A stretch of 26,953 nucleotides of DNA from Gammaproteobacteria bacterium (lineage in GTDB: Bacteria; Pseudomonadota; Gammaproteobacteria; Eutrophobiales; Eutrophobiaceae): contig JAENIZ010000005.1 in NCBI GenBank assembly GCA_016844485.1, positions 1-26,953 of the forward strand. Reading direction: 5' to 3'. Positions 7,216 through 15,227 of this stretch are shown here, piece after piece. Under the pieces are notes generated by a model. The model had not been told where the DNA came from, did no database searches, and saw nothing but the letters and a program-made list of their open reading frames with translations. Position 1 is the first letter of the stretch. Each line of letters opens with the position of its first letter. The position numbers and the translations under genes were made by a program.

Positions 7216-7959
7216 ATGAAAGTAATTGCAAAGAGACTTATTCACCATTTAGGTTTTGACATTTGTGTACAACCGCTATATCCGTCGGATCTCGATCAGG
7301 AATCTGTTGATATTATTCGCAGAGTTAAACCATATACAATGACCAGTACTGAACGTTTGTTTTCGCTGATTCAAGCAGTCAGATACGTGCTGAAAACGAA
7401 CATCCCGGGTGATATTGTCGAATGTGGTGTCTGGCGCGGCGGAAGCATGATGGCAGTGGCATACACACTCAAACAGCTTGAGGTATGTGACAGGGATTTA
7501 TATCTGTTTGATACTTTTGAAGGCATGACAAGACCTACCAATGATGACATCGATTTTCAAGATCAACCAGCCTCAAAAAGATTTGAACGTAGTCAAAGGA
7601 GTAACAATAGTTCTGAATGGTGTCATGTCTCGATTGAAGATGTACAACGCAATCTGTTTACTACGGAATATAGCAAAGAAAGAATAAAATTCATCAAAGG
7701 CAGAGTTGAAGATACAATTCCTGATTCCGCACCGGACCGGATTTCAATACTAAGACTCGATACAGATTGGTTTGAATCCACCCGGCATGAACTTACTCAC
7801 CTTTATCCGCGATTGTCCAAGGGTGGTGTACTCATAATTGACGATTATGGACATTGGCAAGGGTGTAGAAAAGCGACGGATGAGTATTTCGCCCAACATA
7901 ACATATCCATCCTTCTCAACAGAATTGATTACACTGGAAGAATTGCTGTGAAGTCATGA
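7216..7959 (+). CDS. TylF/MycF-type SAM-dependent methyltransferase
   Basis: This 247-residue protein belongs to the macrocin O-methyltransferase family. The SAM-binding segment GDIVECGVWRGGS is at 65-77, and the family metal/catalytic region is ILRLDTDWFEST (DTD 182-184) with GGVLIIDDYGHW (DDY 209-211). Relatives methylate sugar hydroxyls in antibiotics and surface glycans. It follows phnW by 87 bp in the same direction, so it may be the last gene of the operon and may methylate the phosphonate-bearing glycan or lipid; that substrate is inferred from position only. The gap has no clear terminator, only a weak 5-bp TTCCA/TGGAA hairpin. The ATG at 7216 lies in an AT-rich stretch with a weak GAGAAA ribosome binding site. 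It ends 24 bp before the convergent DUF502 stop. Confidence 0.85.
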   Translation: MKVIAKRLIHHLGFDICVQPLYPSDLDQESVDIIRRVKPYTMTSTERLFSLIQAVRYVLKTNIPGDIVECGVWRGGSMMAVAYTLKQLEVCDRDLYLFDTFEGMTRPTNDDIDFQDQPASKRFERSQRSNNSSEWCHVSIEDVQRNLFTTEYSKERIKFIKGRVEDTIPDSAPDRISILRLDTDWFESTRHELTHLYPRLSKGGVLIIDDYGHWQGCRKATDEYFAQHNISILLNRIDYTGRIAVKS

Positions 7960-7983
7960 AACGCAAGCTTGACCATTTAGCGA

Positions 7984-8580
7984 TTATTTGGTGATCCAAC
8001 CCGTCAGTGTGTGTTTCATTGCATCTTCCACGGAAAGATCGATTGGGGTAAGCCAGTCCTTCGGCATAAACAAACTGAAACCACCTATCTGGTAGCTCAT
8101 CGGAATATAAACGACCGCCTTGCTGGTATTGTCTTGGATGCCGCCCGGCATCTCCTTGAGTTCAGGGCGCATGATGAACCCGACTATTTCAACCGGCAGA
8201 CCGGGCCATTTGACCGCCACTACCTTGCCGAAGCGCCCGCCCTGTTCCGGCGCAAGATAATTTGTCAGCTCTTTGATGGCATTGAACAAGGTCTTGACCA
8301 GAGGGATGTGCCTGAGCAGTTCCTCAACAAGATTAATGGGACCACGCAGGATTCGCGAGGACATCAACACGCCGAGGATGAAGATCGCGATCAGGCTAAT
8401 CGCAATCCCGGTACCTGCAATATACGGCACATCGGGGAACAACCAGACGAACCCCTTGTTGGCCAGTGAATCCGACCATACGAAGAAATAATAAAGCGGG
8501 TAGATGGTCAGAATCAGGGGCAACAGCGTGAAAACACCGTGCAAAAAATATTTTGTGAAAGTTTTCATGAAAGTCTTCAT
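7984..8580 (-). CDS. DUF502 family inner-membrane protein
   Basis: A 198-residue protein with two predicted transmembrane helices (about 11-34 and 55-74) and a C-terminal soluble domain. The family pattern is visible in FTLLPLILT near the first helix, RHIPLVKTLFNAIKEL after the second, and a beta-rich tail containing KAVVYIPMSYQIGG. The family (PF04367) has no settled biochemical function, and members are frequent in Gram-negative genomes. It lies 99 bp downstream of dxs on the same strand and may be co-transcribed. Two near-identical tandem starts (MKTFMKTF) make the true start uncertain by four residues. Confidence 0.85.
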   Translation of the reverse strand: MKTFMKTFTKYFLHGVFTLLPLILTIYPLYYFFVWSDSLANKGFVWLFPDVPYIAGTGIAISLIAIFILGVLMSSRILRGPINLVEELLRHIPLVKTLFNAIKELTNYLAPEQGGRFGKVVAVKWPGLPVEIVGFIMRPELKEMPGGIQDNTSKAVVYIPMSYQIGGFSLFMPKDWLTPIDLSVEDAMKHTLTGWITK

Positions 8581-8620
8581 GATGGTTCCCTCATGTTGTT
8601 ACCACAGGATGTTTTCCGAA

Positions 8621-8634
8621 CACCGCGCGCGGTG
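8621..8634. other. 14-bp GC palindrome between dxs and the DUF502 gene
   Basis: CACCGCGCGCGGTG is a perfect 14-bp palindrome. A second small hairpin follows at 8662-8676 (CCGGT, loop GTATT, ACCGG), right behind the dxs stop. Neither is followed by a T-run on the minus strand, so they are not classic terminators. They may be a protein-binding site or an RNA-processing structure; no function is shown. Confidence 0.3.
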
Positions 8635-8679
8635 CTTGGATCAGGCGGGCACGGAATGCCACCGGTGTATTACCGGCTG

Positions 8680-10575
8680 TCAGGCTTTCTGCACTTGCCG
8701 TGCGCTTCGGGTCTGATGTGAATTGCCGCAGATAAAATCCAGGAAGGCCTCTTTGGTGAGACCGGCATCTTTCAGCATATCCTCACGTGAGCCATGCTGT
8801 ATGAGCCGATCAGGTAAACCATAATTGATAATCCGCCGGGTAATACCATGTGCGGCAAGCACTTCGTTGACCGCACTGCCGGCACCACCCTGAACAACAT
8901 TATCTTCAATTGTCACCAAAAGATCGTGTGTCTGTGCCATTTGCAGGATCATCTCATCGTCGATGGGTTTTACAAAGCGCATGTTGACAACGGTAGCATC
9001 GAGTTCCTTGGCAGCGGCGAGTGCGATATCAAGTACCACACCGAAAGAGAGTATTGCGATTTTCTTTCCTTTGCGCCGCGACTGTGCCTTGCCAATCGGC
9101 AGCGCGGTCATCTCCTTCTGTACTTCCACTCCGGGGCCGCTGCCACGCGGATAACGTACCGCTGCGGGTTGATTGAGCATGAAGCCGGTATAAAGCATCT
9201 GCCGGCATTCATTCTCGTCAGCAGGCGCCATGATCACCATGTCGGGCAGACAGCGCAGGAAGGAAATATCGTAGGAGCCGTTGTGTGTTGGTCCATCGTT
9301 GCCGACGAGCCCCGCGCGATCGATCGCGAATAATACCGGCAGCTTCTGGTTAATAACATCGTGAACGACCTGATCATAGCCGCGTTGCAGAAACGTTGAA
9401 TAAATCGCGACAACAGGTTTCAAACCATCGCAGGCCATGCCGGCTGCGACCGTGACACTGTGCTGCTCGGCAATACCGACATCGAAGTAACGATCAGGGT
9501 GTTCTTTAGAAAAGCGAATGAGATCGGAACCTTCGCGCATGGCTGGCGTGATTGCGACCAGCCGTGGATCAATCGCTGCCATGTCGCATACCCAGTCGCT
9601 GAAGATCCTGCTGTAAGTCGGCTTGGACGGTTTGCCTGAAGGCACGATACCCTGTTGTGGATCAAATGGCGTAACACCATGATACTTGACCGGATCCTCT
9701 TCGGCCGGTGCGTAACCCTTGCCCTTCTTGGTAATGATATGCAGAAATTGCGGTCCTTCCAGCTCGTTGACATTACGTATTGTGGCCAGCAAGGCAGGTA
9801 AATCATGGCCATCAATCGGGCCGATATAATTAAAACCGAGTTCCTCAAACAGGGTACCGGGAACGATCAGTCCCTTGACGTGTTCCTCGGCACGGCGTGC
9901 AAGTTCCCAGGCAGTCGGCATCTTTGAAAGCACCTTTTTACTCCCCTCCTTGACCGTCGTGTAAATCTTGCCGGACAAAATCTGGGCAAAGCGGTTTGAC
10001 AGGGCGCCAACATTCGGAGAGATCGACATATCATTATCATTGAGGATCACCAGCAGGTTAATGCCCAGATCGCCGGCATGGTTCAATGCCTCGAAGGCAA
10101 GACCGGCTGTCATGCCGCCGTCGCCGATAATCGCGACTACCTTGCGATCACTGCCCGTCTGTTTTGCCGCAATCGCCATGCCGAGTGCTGCACTGATGGA
10201 GGTACTGGAATGGCCCACACCGAAAGCGTCATACTCGCTCTCATCGCGTTTCGGGAACGGGGCCAAACCCTGCCATTTACGAATGGTATGCAGGCGATCA
10301 CGCCGCCCCGTCAGGATTTTGTGCACATAGGCCTGATGGCCGACATCCCACACCAGCCGGTCCTCCGGCGTATTGAAGATATAATGCAGGGCGATGGTCA
10401 GTTCCATCGCGCCCAGGCTTGCCGCAAAATGCCCGCCGCTCTGACTGACGGTATGCAACAGAAACTCACGCAATTCTTTTGCCAACGGGATCAATTCCGA
10501 CTCGGGCAGGTGGCGCAAGTCCGCCGGAGAATTGATCCTGTCCAATATTGGGGTATTAAGTGTATGGTTCGTCAT
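8680..10575 (-). CDS. dxs: 1-deoxy-D-xylulose-5-phosphate synthase
   Basis: Condenses pyruvate and glyceraldehyde-3-phosphate to DXP, the first step of the MEP isoprenoid pathway, and also feeds thiamine and pyridoxal synthesis. The 631-residue protein is close to the usual size of about 620. Visible features are GHQAYVHKILTGRR (79-92), GVGHSSTSIS (119-128), the ThDP motif GDGGMTAG (151-158) with NDNDMSIS (179-186), and the transketolase pyrimidine domain with EQHSVTVAAGMA and GLVGNDGPTHNG. It is divergent from hpnH across 232 bp, so precursor supply and hopanoid modification share an intergenic region. The ATG at 10575 has only a poor ribosome binding site but matches the family N-terminus. 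Confidence 0.98.
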   Translation of the reverse strand: MTNHTLNTPILDRINSPADLRHLPESELIPLAKELREFLLHTVSQSGGHFAASLGAMELTIALHYIFNTPEDRLVWDVGHQAYVHKILTGRRDRLHTIRKWQGLAPFPKRDESEYDAFGVGHSSTSISAALGMAIAAKQTGSDRKVVAIIGDGGMTAGLAFEALNHAGDLGINLLVILNDNDMSISPNVGALSNRFAQILSGKIYTTVKEGSKKVLSKMPTAWELARRAEEHVKGLIVPGTLFEELGFNYIGPIDGHDLPALLATIRNVNELEGPQFLHIITKKGKGYAPAEEDPVKYHGVTPFDPQQGIVPSGKPSKPTYSRIFSDWVCDMAAIDPRLVAITPAMREGSDLIRFSKEHPDRYFDVGIAEQHSVTVAAGMACDGLKPVVAIYSTFLQRGYDQVVHDVINQKLPVLFAIDRAGLVGNDGPTHNGSYDISFLRCLPDMVIMAPADENECRQMLYTGFMLNQPAAVRYPRGSGPGVEVQKEMTALPIGKAQSRRKGKKIAILSFGVVLDIALAAAKELDATVVNMRFVKPIDDEMILQMAQTHDLLVTIEDNVVQGGAGSAVNEVLAAHGITRRIINYGLPDRLIQHGSREDMLKDAGLTKEAFLDFICGNSHQTRSARQVQKA

Positions 10576-10807
10576 TTATCAAGGATATTAGAGATACAGT
10601 AATTTTTCATTATGTAATTCCCTGCCAGCCCTTGCAAGGAATCCGCATGCAACTCCTGCCTGCAAGCATACTCAAACAAAACCAGTGATAGATAGAAAAA
10701 TCCGCGCTGTACATTTATGCGGGCTTACTTTATCTTACTCATTTTATGGGGAATTTCAGGCCAATCTGGATAAAAAGTGCCTGCTATTAACTAACAGGAA
10801 AAAACAA

Positions 10808-11941
10808 ATGGGTGTCCCCCTGATCCAGCAATATCGCGTTGCCACGTATATCATGGGCAAAAAAATCCGGCGCGAAAAACGCTATCCTCTGGTCCTTATG
10901 CTGGAGCCGTTGTTCCGCTGCAATCTTGCCTGTACCGGGTGCGGCAAGATTGATTATCCTGATGAGATACTGGATAAACGCCTCAGTTATGAGGAATGCA
11001 TGACGGCTATCGACGAGTGCGGCGCGCCCGTCGTTTCCATTGCCGGAGGGGAACCGCTTATTCACAACGACATGCCCAGGATCGTCGAGGGTTTCATCGA
11101 TAAAAAGAAATTCGTATACCTTTGTACCAACGCCTTGCTGCTCGAACGCCACATGGGCGATTATTCCCCGTCCCCCTATCTGACTTTTTCCATACACCTG
11201 GACGGAAATCGCGAACGTCATGATACCTCCGTGTGCCGTACGGGCGTCTTTGATAAATGCATTGAAGTGATCAAACAGGCCAAGGCCAGAGGTTTCCGGG
11301 TGACTATCAATTGCACCCTGTTCCAGGGCGAATCTGCCGGGGAAGTGGCAGAGTTCATGGATACGGCTACAGCACTCGGTGTTGAAGGCGTCACTATCTC
11401 TCCCGGATACAGCTACGAGCGAGCGCCCCGTCAGGATGTCTTCCTGAAGAAGAAAGAAAGTAAACAACTGTTCCGGGATATCTTCCGGCTGGGCAAAGGT
11501 AAAAAGTGGAAATTTAACCAGTCCTCACTGTACCTCGATTTCCTGGCAGGCAATCAAACCTATATGTGTACTCCCTGGGGTAATCCAACCCGTAATGTAT
11601 TTGGCTGGCAGAAACCCTGTTATTTACTGGTCGGGGAAGGTTATGCGACTTCATTTAACGGGTTAATGCAGGAAACTGTTTGGGAAAATTATGGTACCGG
11701 GCGTAATCCGAAATGCGCCAACTGCATGGTCCATTGCGGTTATGAGGCAACGGCCGTGGATGATACTTTCAGACGGCCCTGGAAGGCATTACAGGTTTTC
11801 TTCAAGGGCCCGCGTACACAGGGGCCCATGGCGCCGGAAATGCCCATACTTTACAACGACGAATCTTTTCCAAAACTTAAGCTGGTCGCGAAACAGGGAC
11901 AGTCTGCCAGCTCCTGCAATAGTAAAAAACACGTCGCCTGA
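10808..11941 (+). CDS. hpnH: Adenosyl-hopene transferase HpnH (radical SAM)
   Basis: HpnH joins the adenosyl radical of SAM to diploptene, the first step in building C35 hopanoids. I chose the ATG at 10808 (377 residues) over an upstream start at 10685. AGGAA at 10796-10800 is a well-placed ribosome binding site, and MGVPLIQQYRVATYIMGKKI is the usual HpnH N-terminus; the extra 41 upstream residues look unrelated. The radical-SAM cluster motif is CNLACTGC (C38, C42, C45), followed by AGGEPL (79-84). Further cysteines appear in CTPWGNP, QKPCYLLV and CANCMVHCGYE. It overlaps hpnB by one base (TGATG, 11939-11943). Squalene-hopene cyclase is not in this window. Confidence 0.95.
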   Translation: MGVPLIQQYRVATYIMGKKIRREKRYPLVLMLEPLFRCNLACTGCGKIDYPDEILDKRLSYEECMTAIDECGAPVVSIAGGEPLIHNDMPRIVEGFIDKKKFVYLCTNALLLERHMGDYSPSPYLTFSIHLDGNRERHDTSVCRTGVFDKCIEVIKQAKARGFRVTINCTLFQGESAGEVAEFMDTATALGVEGVTISPGYSYERAPRQDVFLKKKESKQLFRDIFRLGKGKKWKFNQSSLYLDFLAGNQTYMCTPWGNPTRNVFGWQKPCYLLVGEGYATSFNGLMQETVWENYGTGRNPKCANCMVHCGYEATAVDDTFRRPWKALQVFFKGPRTQGPMAPEMPILYNDESFPKLKLVAKQGQSASSCNSKKHVA

Positions 11942-13065
11942 TGGACTGGAGCCTGCTGGCTCTCCCCGGTTTCCTGGCGTGGTTGATAATTCTGATCCTG
12001 CCCTGGCGTCCCTGGAGCACGCGGGAATCACTGGATGCTGATCCGGCCTTACAGGCTGATCTTTCCCGCGTCACTGTATTGATCCCGGCACGCAATGAGC
12101 AGGATGTCATCGCAGAAACTCTGGATGCCCTTGCAACGCAGGGCCATGGGCTTCGAACTATCCTGATTGACGATCAATCGACAGACGCAACGTCTGCAAT
12201 AGCAAAACAAAAAAATGTAGAAAACTTTAAGATCATTAACGGACAATCCGTTCCGCCCGGCTGGAGTGGAAAATTGTGGGCACTGGAACAGGGACGTCGT
12301 CAGGTGAATACTGAATTCATACTCCTGCTGGATGCCGACATCCAATTGCAACCCGGCACCATTGCGACATTATTACTAAAGCTTGATCAGAAACAACTGG
12401 ACATGGTCTCGTTGATGGCCCGTCTCAGGATGAAGAATTTCTGGGAAAAATTGTTGATGCCGGCATTTGTCTTTTTCTTCAAGCTGCTTTATCCCTTCCA
12501 TCTATCGAATTCAATTTCACAACATGTGGCCGCAGCGGCAGGCGGATGTATATTGATAAAATCCTCAACACTGACAGGGATAGGTGGATTTGAGGGCCTC
12601 AGAGAGTGTTTGATTGATGATTGTGCCCTGGCTAAAAAAATCAAGAACAACGGCGGCAGGATCTGGATTGGATTGACTCATTCTGCAATCAGCCTCAGGC
12701 GCTATGCACACCTGCAGGTGATCTGGAATATGGTGGCACGTACCGCCTTTACCCAGTTACATTTTTCCTGTTTTCTGCTGATATTGTGTACGTTTCTGAT
12801 GCTGGCGGCATTTGCTCTGCCGATCATCGCCCTGGTTGCACCTGCCATTCCGTCGAGAATACTCGGCATACTTACCCTGGCCATTATGTTCAGTTGTTAT
12901 TTACCTGTACTGAAATATTATGCAATGAATCCTTTATGGGGTCTTAGCCTGCCTGTCACCGGTATGCTTTATCTGGCCATGACATGGTCCTCGGCGCACC
13001 GTTATCTTTTCAGGACAGGCGCCCGCTGGAAAGATCGTCACTATCGAATTCCCGGCCCAAAATAG
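11941..13065 (+). CDS. hpnB: Hopene-associated glycosyltransferase HpnB
   Basis: A 374-residue family 2 glycosyltransferase, membrane-bound. An N-terminal hydrophobic segment (about 5-22) precedes the GT-A domain with VTVLIPARNEQ (44-54), DDQSTDAT (77-84), the metal-binding DAD (131-133) and LIDDCALAKKIK, a likely catalytic-base region. The C-terminal third has about three transmembrane helices. This architecture and its position directly after hpnH with overlapping stop and start codons fit HpnB of hopanoid clusters. The precise sugar or acceptor of HpnB is not established. Confidence 0.9.
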   Translation: MDWSLLALPGFLAWLIILILPWRPWSTRESLDADPALQADLSRVTVLIPARNEQDVIAETLDALATQGHGLRTILIDDQSTDATSAIAKQKNVENFKIINGQSVPPGWSGKLWALEQGRRQVNTEFILLLDADIQLQPGTIATLLLKLDQKQLDMVSLMARLRMKNFWEKLLMPAFVFFFKLLYPFHLSNSISQHVAAAAGGCILIKSSTLTGIGGFEGLRECLIDDCALAKKIKNNGGRIWIGLTHSAISLRRYAHLQVIWNMVARTAFTQLHFSCFLLILCTFLMLAAFALPIIALVAPAIPSRILGILTLAIMFSCYLPVLKYYAMNPLWGLSLPVTGMLYLAMTWSSAHRYLFRTGARWKDRHYRIPGPK

Positions 13066-13163
13066 TGCAACTCTCAATCCCGGGAAGGTCTAAAAAACCT
13101 GGATAATTCCGCTTGGATTTAGGATATGATGTTTTAATCACACATTAGATACACAGATTTACC

Positions 13164-13781
13164 ATGCGCGCCTTAACTATTTCAATCAAGCATTTCATCG
13201 CGGTATTCCTGTTATTCTATTCCGCATGTTCGCCGGCCGGGGAAGCAGTTGCAGTTGTCGAAGAATTACATGCTGCACTGCTCAATGTGATGCAGCAGGC
13301 GGAGCCACTGGGTTTTCAAGGCCGTTACGATACCCTGGCGCCGGTAATCCAATCCAGATTTGATACCCCTTTGATCGCCAAGGTGATCCTGAGTCGTTAT
13401 TGGGATGAACTTGATGAACAACAGCAAAACAGGTTTATTGAACTGTTTAAACGTCTGAGCATTGCAACCTATGCCTCACGCTTTGATGACTATTCGGGTG
13501 AATCCTTCAAAACAATAAGCGTTGAAGAACTGAAAAAAGGACGGCAACTGGTAAAAACAGAACTCATCAGTCCGAAGTCCAAACCAGTCCGGCTTGAATA
13601 CCTTATGCATCCAAATGAGGGTAACTGGTATATAATCAGCGTCATTGCAGACGGCGTAAATGACCTCTCGCTAAAACGTGCTGAATATGCAGTGATTATC
13701 AATGACAAAGGTTTTGATAACCTTATTGGTGAGCTGGAAAAGAAAATTCAGGAGCTGGGAGATTCCTCTCCAAAGAGTTAA
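13164..13781 (+). CDS. hpnM: HpnM/MlaC-type periplasmic lipid-binding protein
   Basis: The 205-residue protein starts with a hydrophobic signal sequence (about 1-25, FIAVFLLFYSACSPAG). The rest matches the MlaC/Ttg2D fold family: RYDTLAPVIQSRFDTPLIAKVIL, then LDEQQQNRFIELFKRLSIATYASRF, and later YIISVIADGVNDLSLKRAEY. Relatives carry phospholipid between membranes; the subgroup in hopanoid loci is named HpnM. It follows hpnB after 98 bp and precedes mlaA by 56 bp, so a lipid shuttle and its outer-membrane partner are adjacent. The gap upstream contains TATGAT at 13125-13130, a possible -10 box without a convincing -35, and a weak AGGT/ACCT hairpin. YSAC near the cleavage site is an imperfect lipobox, so a lipoprotein form is possible. 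Confidence 0.88.
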   Translation: MRALTISIKHFIAVFLLFYSACSPAGEAVAVVEELHAALLNVMQQAEPLGFQGRYDTLAPVIQSRFDTPLIAKVILSRYWDELDEQQQNRFIELFKRLSIATYASRFDDYSGESFKTISVEELKKGRQLVKTELISPKSKPVRLEYLMHPNEGNWYIISVIADGVNDLSLKRAEYAVIINDKGFDNLIGELEKKIQELGDSSPKS

Positions 13782-13837
13782 AATGTACATACTGATAAAA
13801 CATGACAAATTCAAAAAGCAAAATATCTGAGAGAACC

Positions 13838-14617
13838 ATGTTACTGACAAGACTTAATCATCTAATAAAAATATTTTTGATCTTGATATGTTTCGGCCTT
13901 GTGTCGGGTTGTGCCACAACGCAGACCACTGCCGGTGATCCTGATCCGCTGGAACCTGTAAACCGGGCTTCCTACAGTTTCAATGACACCCTGGACGTGT
14001 ACCTGCTCAAACCGGTTGCCGAAACATATGCCGAATATACACCCGAGTTAGTCCGCGACGGCCTTACCAATTTCTTCGACAATCTTGCTTACCTTAATGT
14101 TGTATTGAATTCATTCTTGCAGGGAAAAATTGATCAGGGATTGTCAGATGCGACCCGGTTTATCTTCAATTCAACGATCGGTCTGGCGGGTCTTGTGGAT
14201 GTGGCCACACCGATGGGATTACCCGAACATGAGGAGGACTTCGGACAGACTCTGGAGGCATGGGGTATCAACGAAGGTTTATATGTAGTTTTACCTCTCC
14301 ATGGTTCCGATACCGGAGGTAATCTTCCGAATTTGGCTACATCATTTTTTCTAAACCCACTGACCTACGTCACCGGGGTCGTGCTCTTTCCGTTATCCGC
14401 TGTCAATATCATAAACAAACGGGCCAATCTGCTTGAGGCCACGAATATCCGTGATGAGGCCGCTGTTGACCCTTACTCCTTCACCCGTGAGGCCTATCTG
14501 CAACGGCGCCAGTACCTGATATATGACAGCAACCCGCCGGTAGAGGGATATGATGATATTTTTGAAGGTGAAGATGGCACTGCTGGCGAAGAATCCGGTG
14601 TTCTGAAGATTGAATAG
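13838..14617 (+). CDS. mlaA: MlaA/VacJ family outer-membrane lipoprotein
   Basis: MlaA sits in the outer membrane and helps remove or move phospholipid to or from its outer leaflet, together with MlaC-type carriers. Starting at ATG 13838 gives 259 residues with a textbook lipoprotein signal, MLLTRLNHLIKIF followed by the lipobox LVSGC (C25). GAGAG just upstream supports this start over the alternative ATG at 13802, which would add 12 polar residues. The family signature DPLEPVNRASYSFND follows, then GLTNFFDNLAYLNVVLNSFLQGK and LPLHGSDTGG. The C-terminal tail is acidic (EGYDDIFEGEDG). The neighbour upstream is the MlaC-like HpnM. A strong terminator lies 32 bp downstream. Confidence 0.93.
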   Translation: MLLTRLNHLIKIFLILICFGLVSGCATTQTTAGDPDPLEPVNRASYSFNDTLDVYLLKPVAETYAEYTPELVRDGLTNFFDNLAYLNVVLNSFLQGKIDQGLSDATRFIFNSTIGLAGLVDVATPMGLPEHEEDFGQTLEAWGINEGLYVVLPLHGSDTGGNLPNLATSFFLNPLTYVTGVVLFPLSAVNIINKRANLLEATNIRDEAAVDPYSFTREAYLQRRQYLIYDSNPPVEGYDDIFEGEDGTAGEESGVLKIE

Positions 14618-14648
14618 GATTTAGAAAGACCTTTCCCCTGTTTTTTCG

Positions 14649-14680
14649 AAATTTCCGTGAGTTCCATCACGGGAATTTTT
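14649..14680 (+). terminator. Rho-independent terminator after mlaA
   Basis: A 12-bp stem (14649-14660 with 14667-14678, one G-U pair) around loop GTTCCA runs into a T-run (14676-14680). It closes the hpnH-hpnB-hpnM-mlaA run before the separately initiated lipoprotein gene. Confidence 0.8.
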
Positions 14681-14777
14681 CCCACAATGGCTTACCGAAT
14701 CGAACTTATTCCACCCTTCAGGCTCTATCTCACTAGGAAGTTGTCTTTCCTGTTATTAAACACTGGAGAAAAAACAC

Positions 14778-15224
14778 ATGAACGGCAAAATATTGATTTC
14801 ACTCAGCTTGATCCTCCTCCTCTCAGGTTGTAATGCGACCAAGCAGGATGTTGGCACGGTTGTCGGTGCCGGTACCGGTGCCTATGTCGGCAGTCAGATC
14901 GGCGGTGGCACCGGGCAACTTGCTGCCGTCGCTATTGGTGCCTTACTGGGCGGTTATCTGGGTGGTTCAATCGGGCAACAGATGGATGAACTGGATCGTT
15001 ACAAGACCCAGCAGGTCCTCGAGACCAGTCCGACCGGGGCCACCTCTTCCTGGAACAATCCGGATACGGGGGTTGCTTATAACGTAACCCCGACAAATAC
15101 CTATGAAAGTGCATCCGGGCCATGCCGCGATTACACGACAGAGGCCGTGATTGAAGGTCGCGCAGAAGTGGTGCATGGTACCGCCTGCAGACAATCCGAC
15201 GGCACCTGGCAAGCGATGAATTGA
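14778..15224 (+). CDS. Glycine-zipper outer-membrane lipoprotein (17-kDa surface antigen-like)
   Basis: The 148-residue protein has a short signal and lipobox LLLSGC (C18), a glycine-zipper double-helix region (about 25-66, with VVGAGTGAYVGSQIGGGTG and LLGGYLGGSIG), then DELDRYK and a C-terminal domain with two cysteines (GPCRDYTTEAVIEGRAEVVHG, then CRQSDGTW). This is the layout of the Rickettsia 17-kDa antigen/SlyB-like family, thought to insert in or stiffen the outer membrane. GGAG at about 14765 is a good ribosome binding site. It is preceded by the terminator and ends three bases before the convergent glcF stop, with no terminator between them. Confidence 0.88.
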   Translation: MNGKILISLSLILLLSGCNATKQDVGTVVGAGTGAYVGSQIGGGTGQLAAVAIGALLGGYLGGSIGQQMDELDRYKTQQVLETSPTGATSSWNNPDTGVAYNVTPTNTYESASGPCRDYTTEAVIEGRAEVVHGTACRQSDGTWQAMN

Positions 15225-15227
15225 ACG

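Noticed and set aside
8955..10602. Several plus-strand open frames opposite dxs
   Set aside because: They are antisense shadows of the strongly conserved dxs frame, with no start signals or family motifs.
10685..10807. Upstream ATG that would extend HpnH by 41 residues
   Set aside because: The added residues do not resemble HpnH, and ATG 10808 has a better ribosome binding site and the usual N-terminus.
13102..13130. Possible promoter before hpnM
   Set aside because: TATGAT is a fair -10 box but no acceptable -35 lies at 16-18 bp, so it is not listed as a feature.
13802..13837. Upstream ATG for mlaA
   Set aside because: It would put 12 polar residues before a complete lipoprotein signal and lacks a ribosome binding site.
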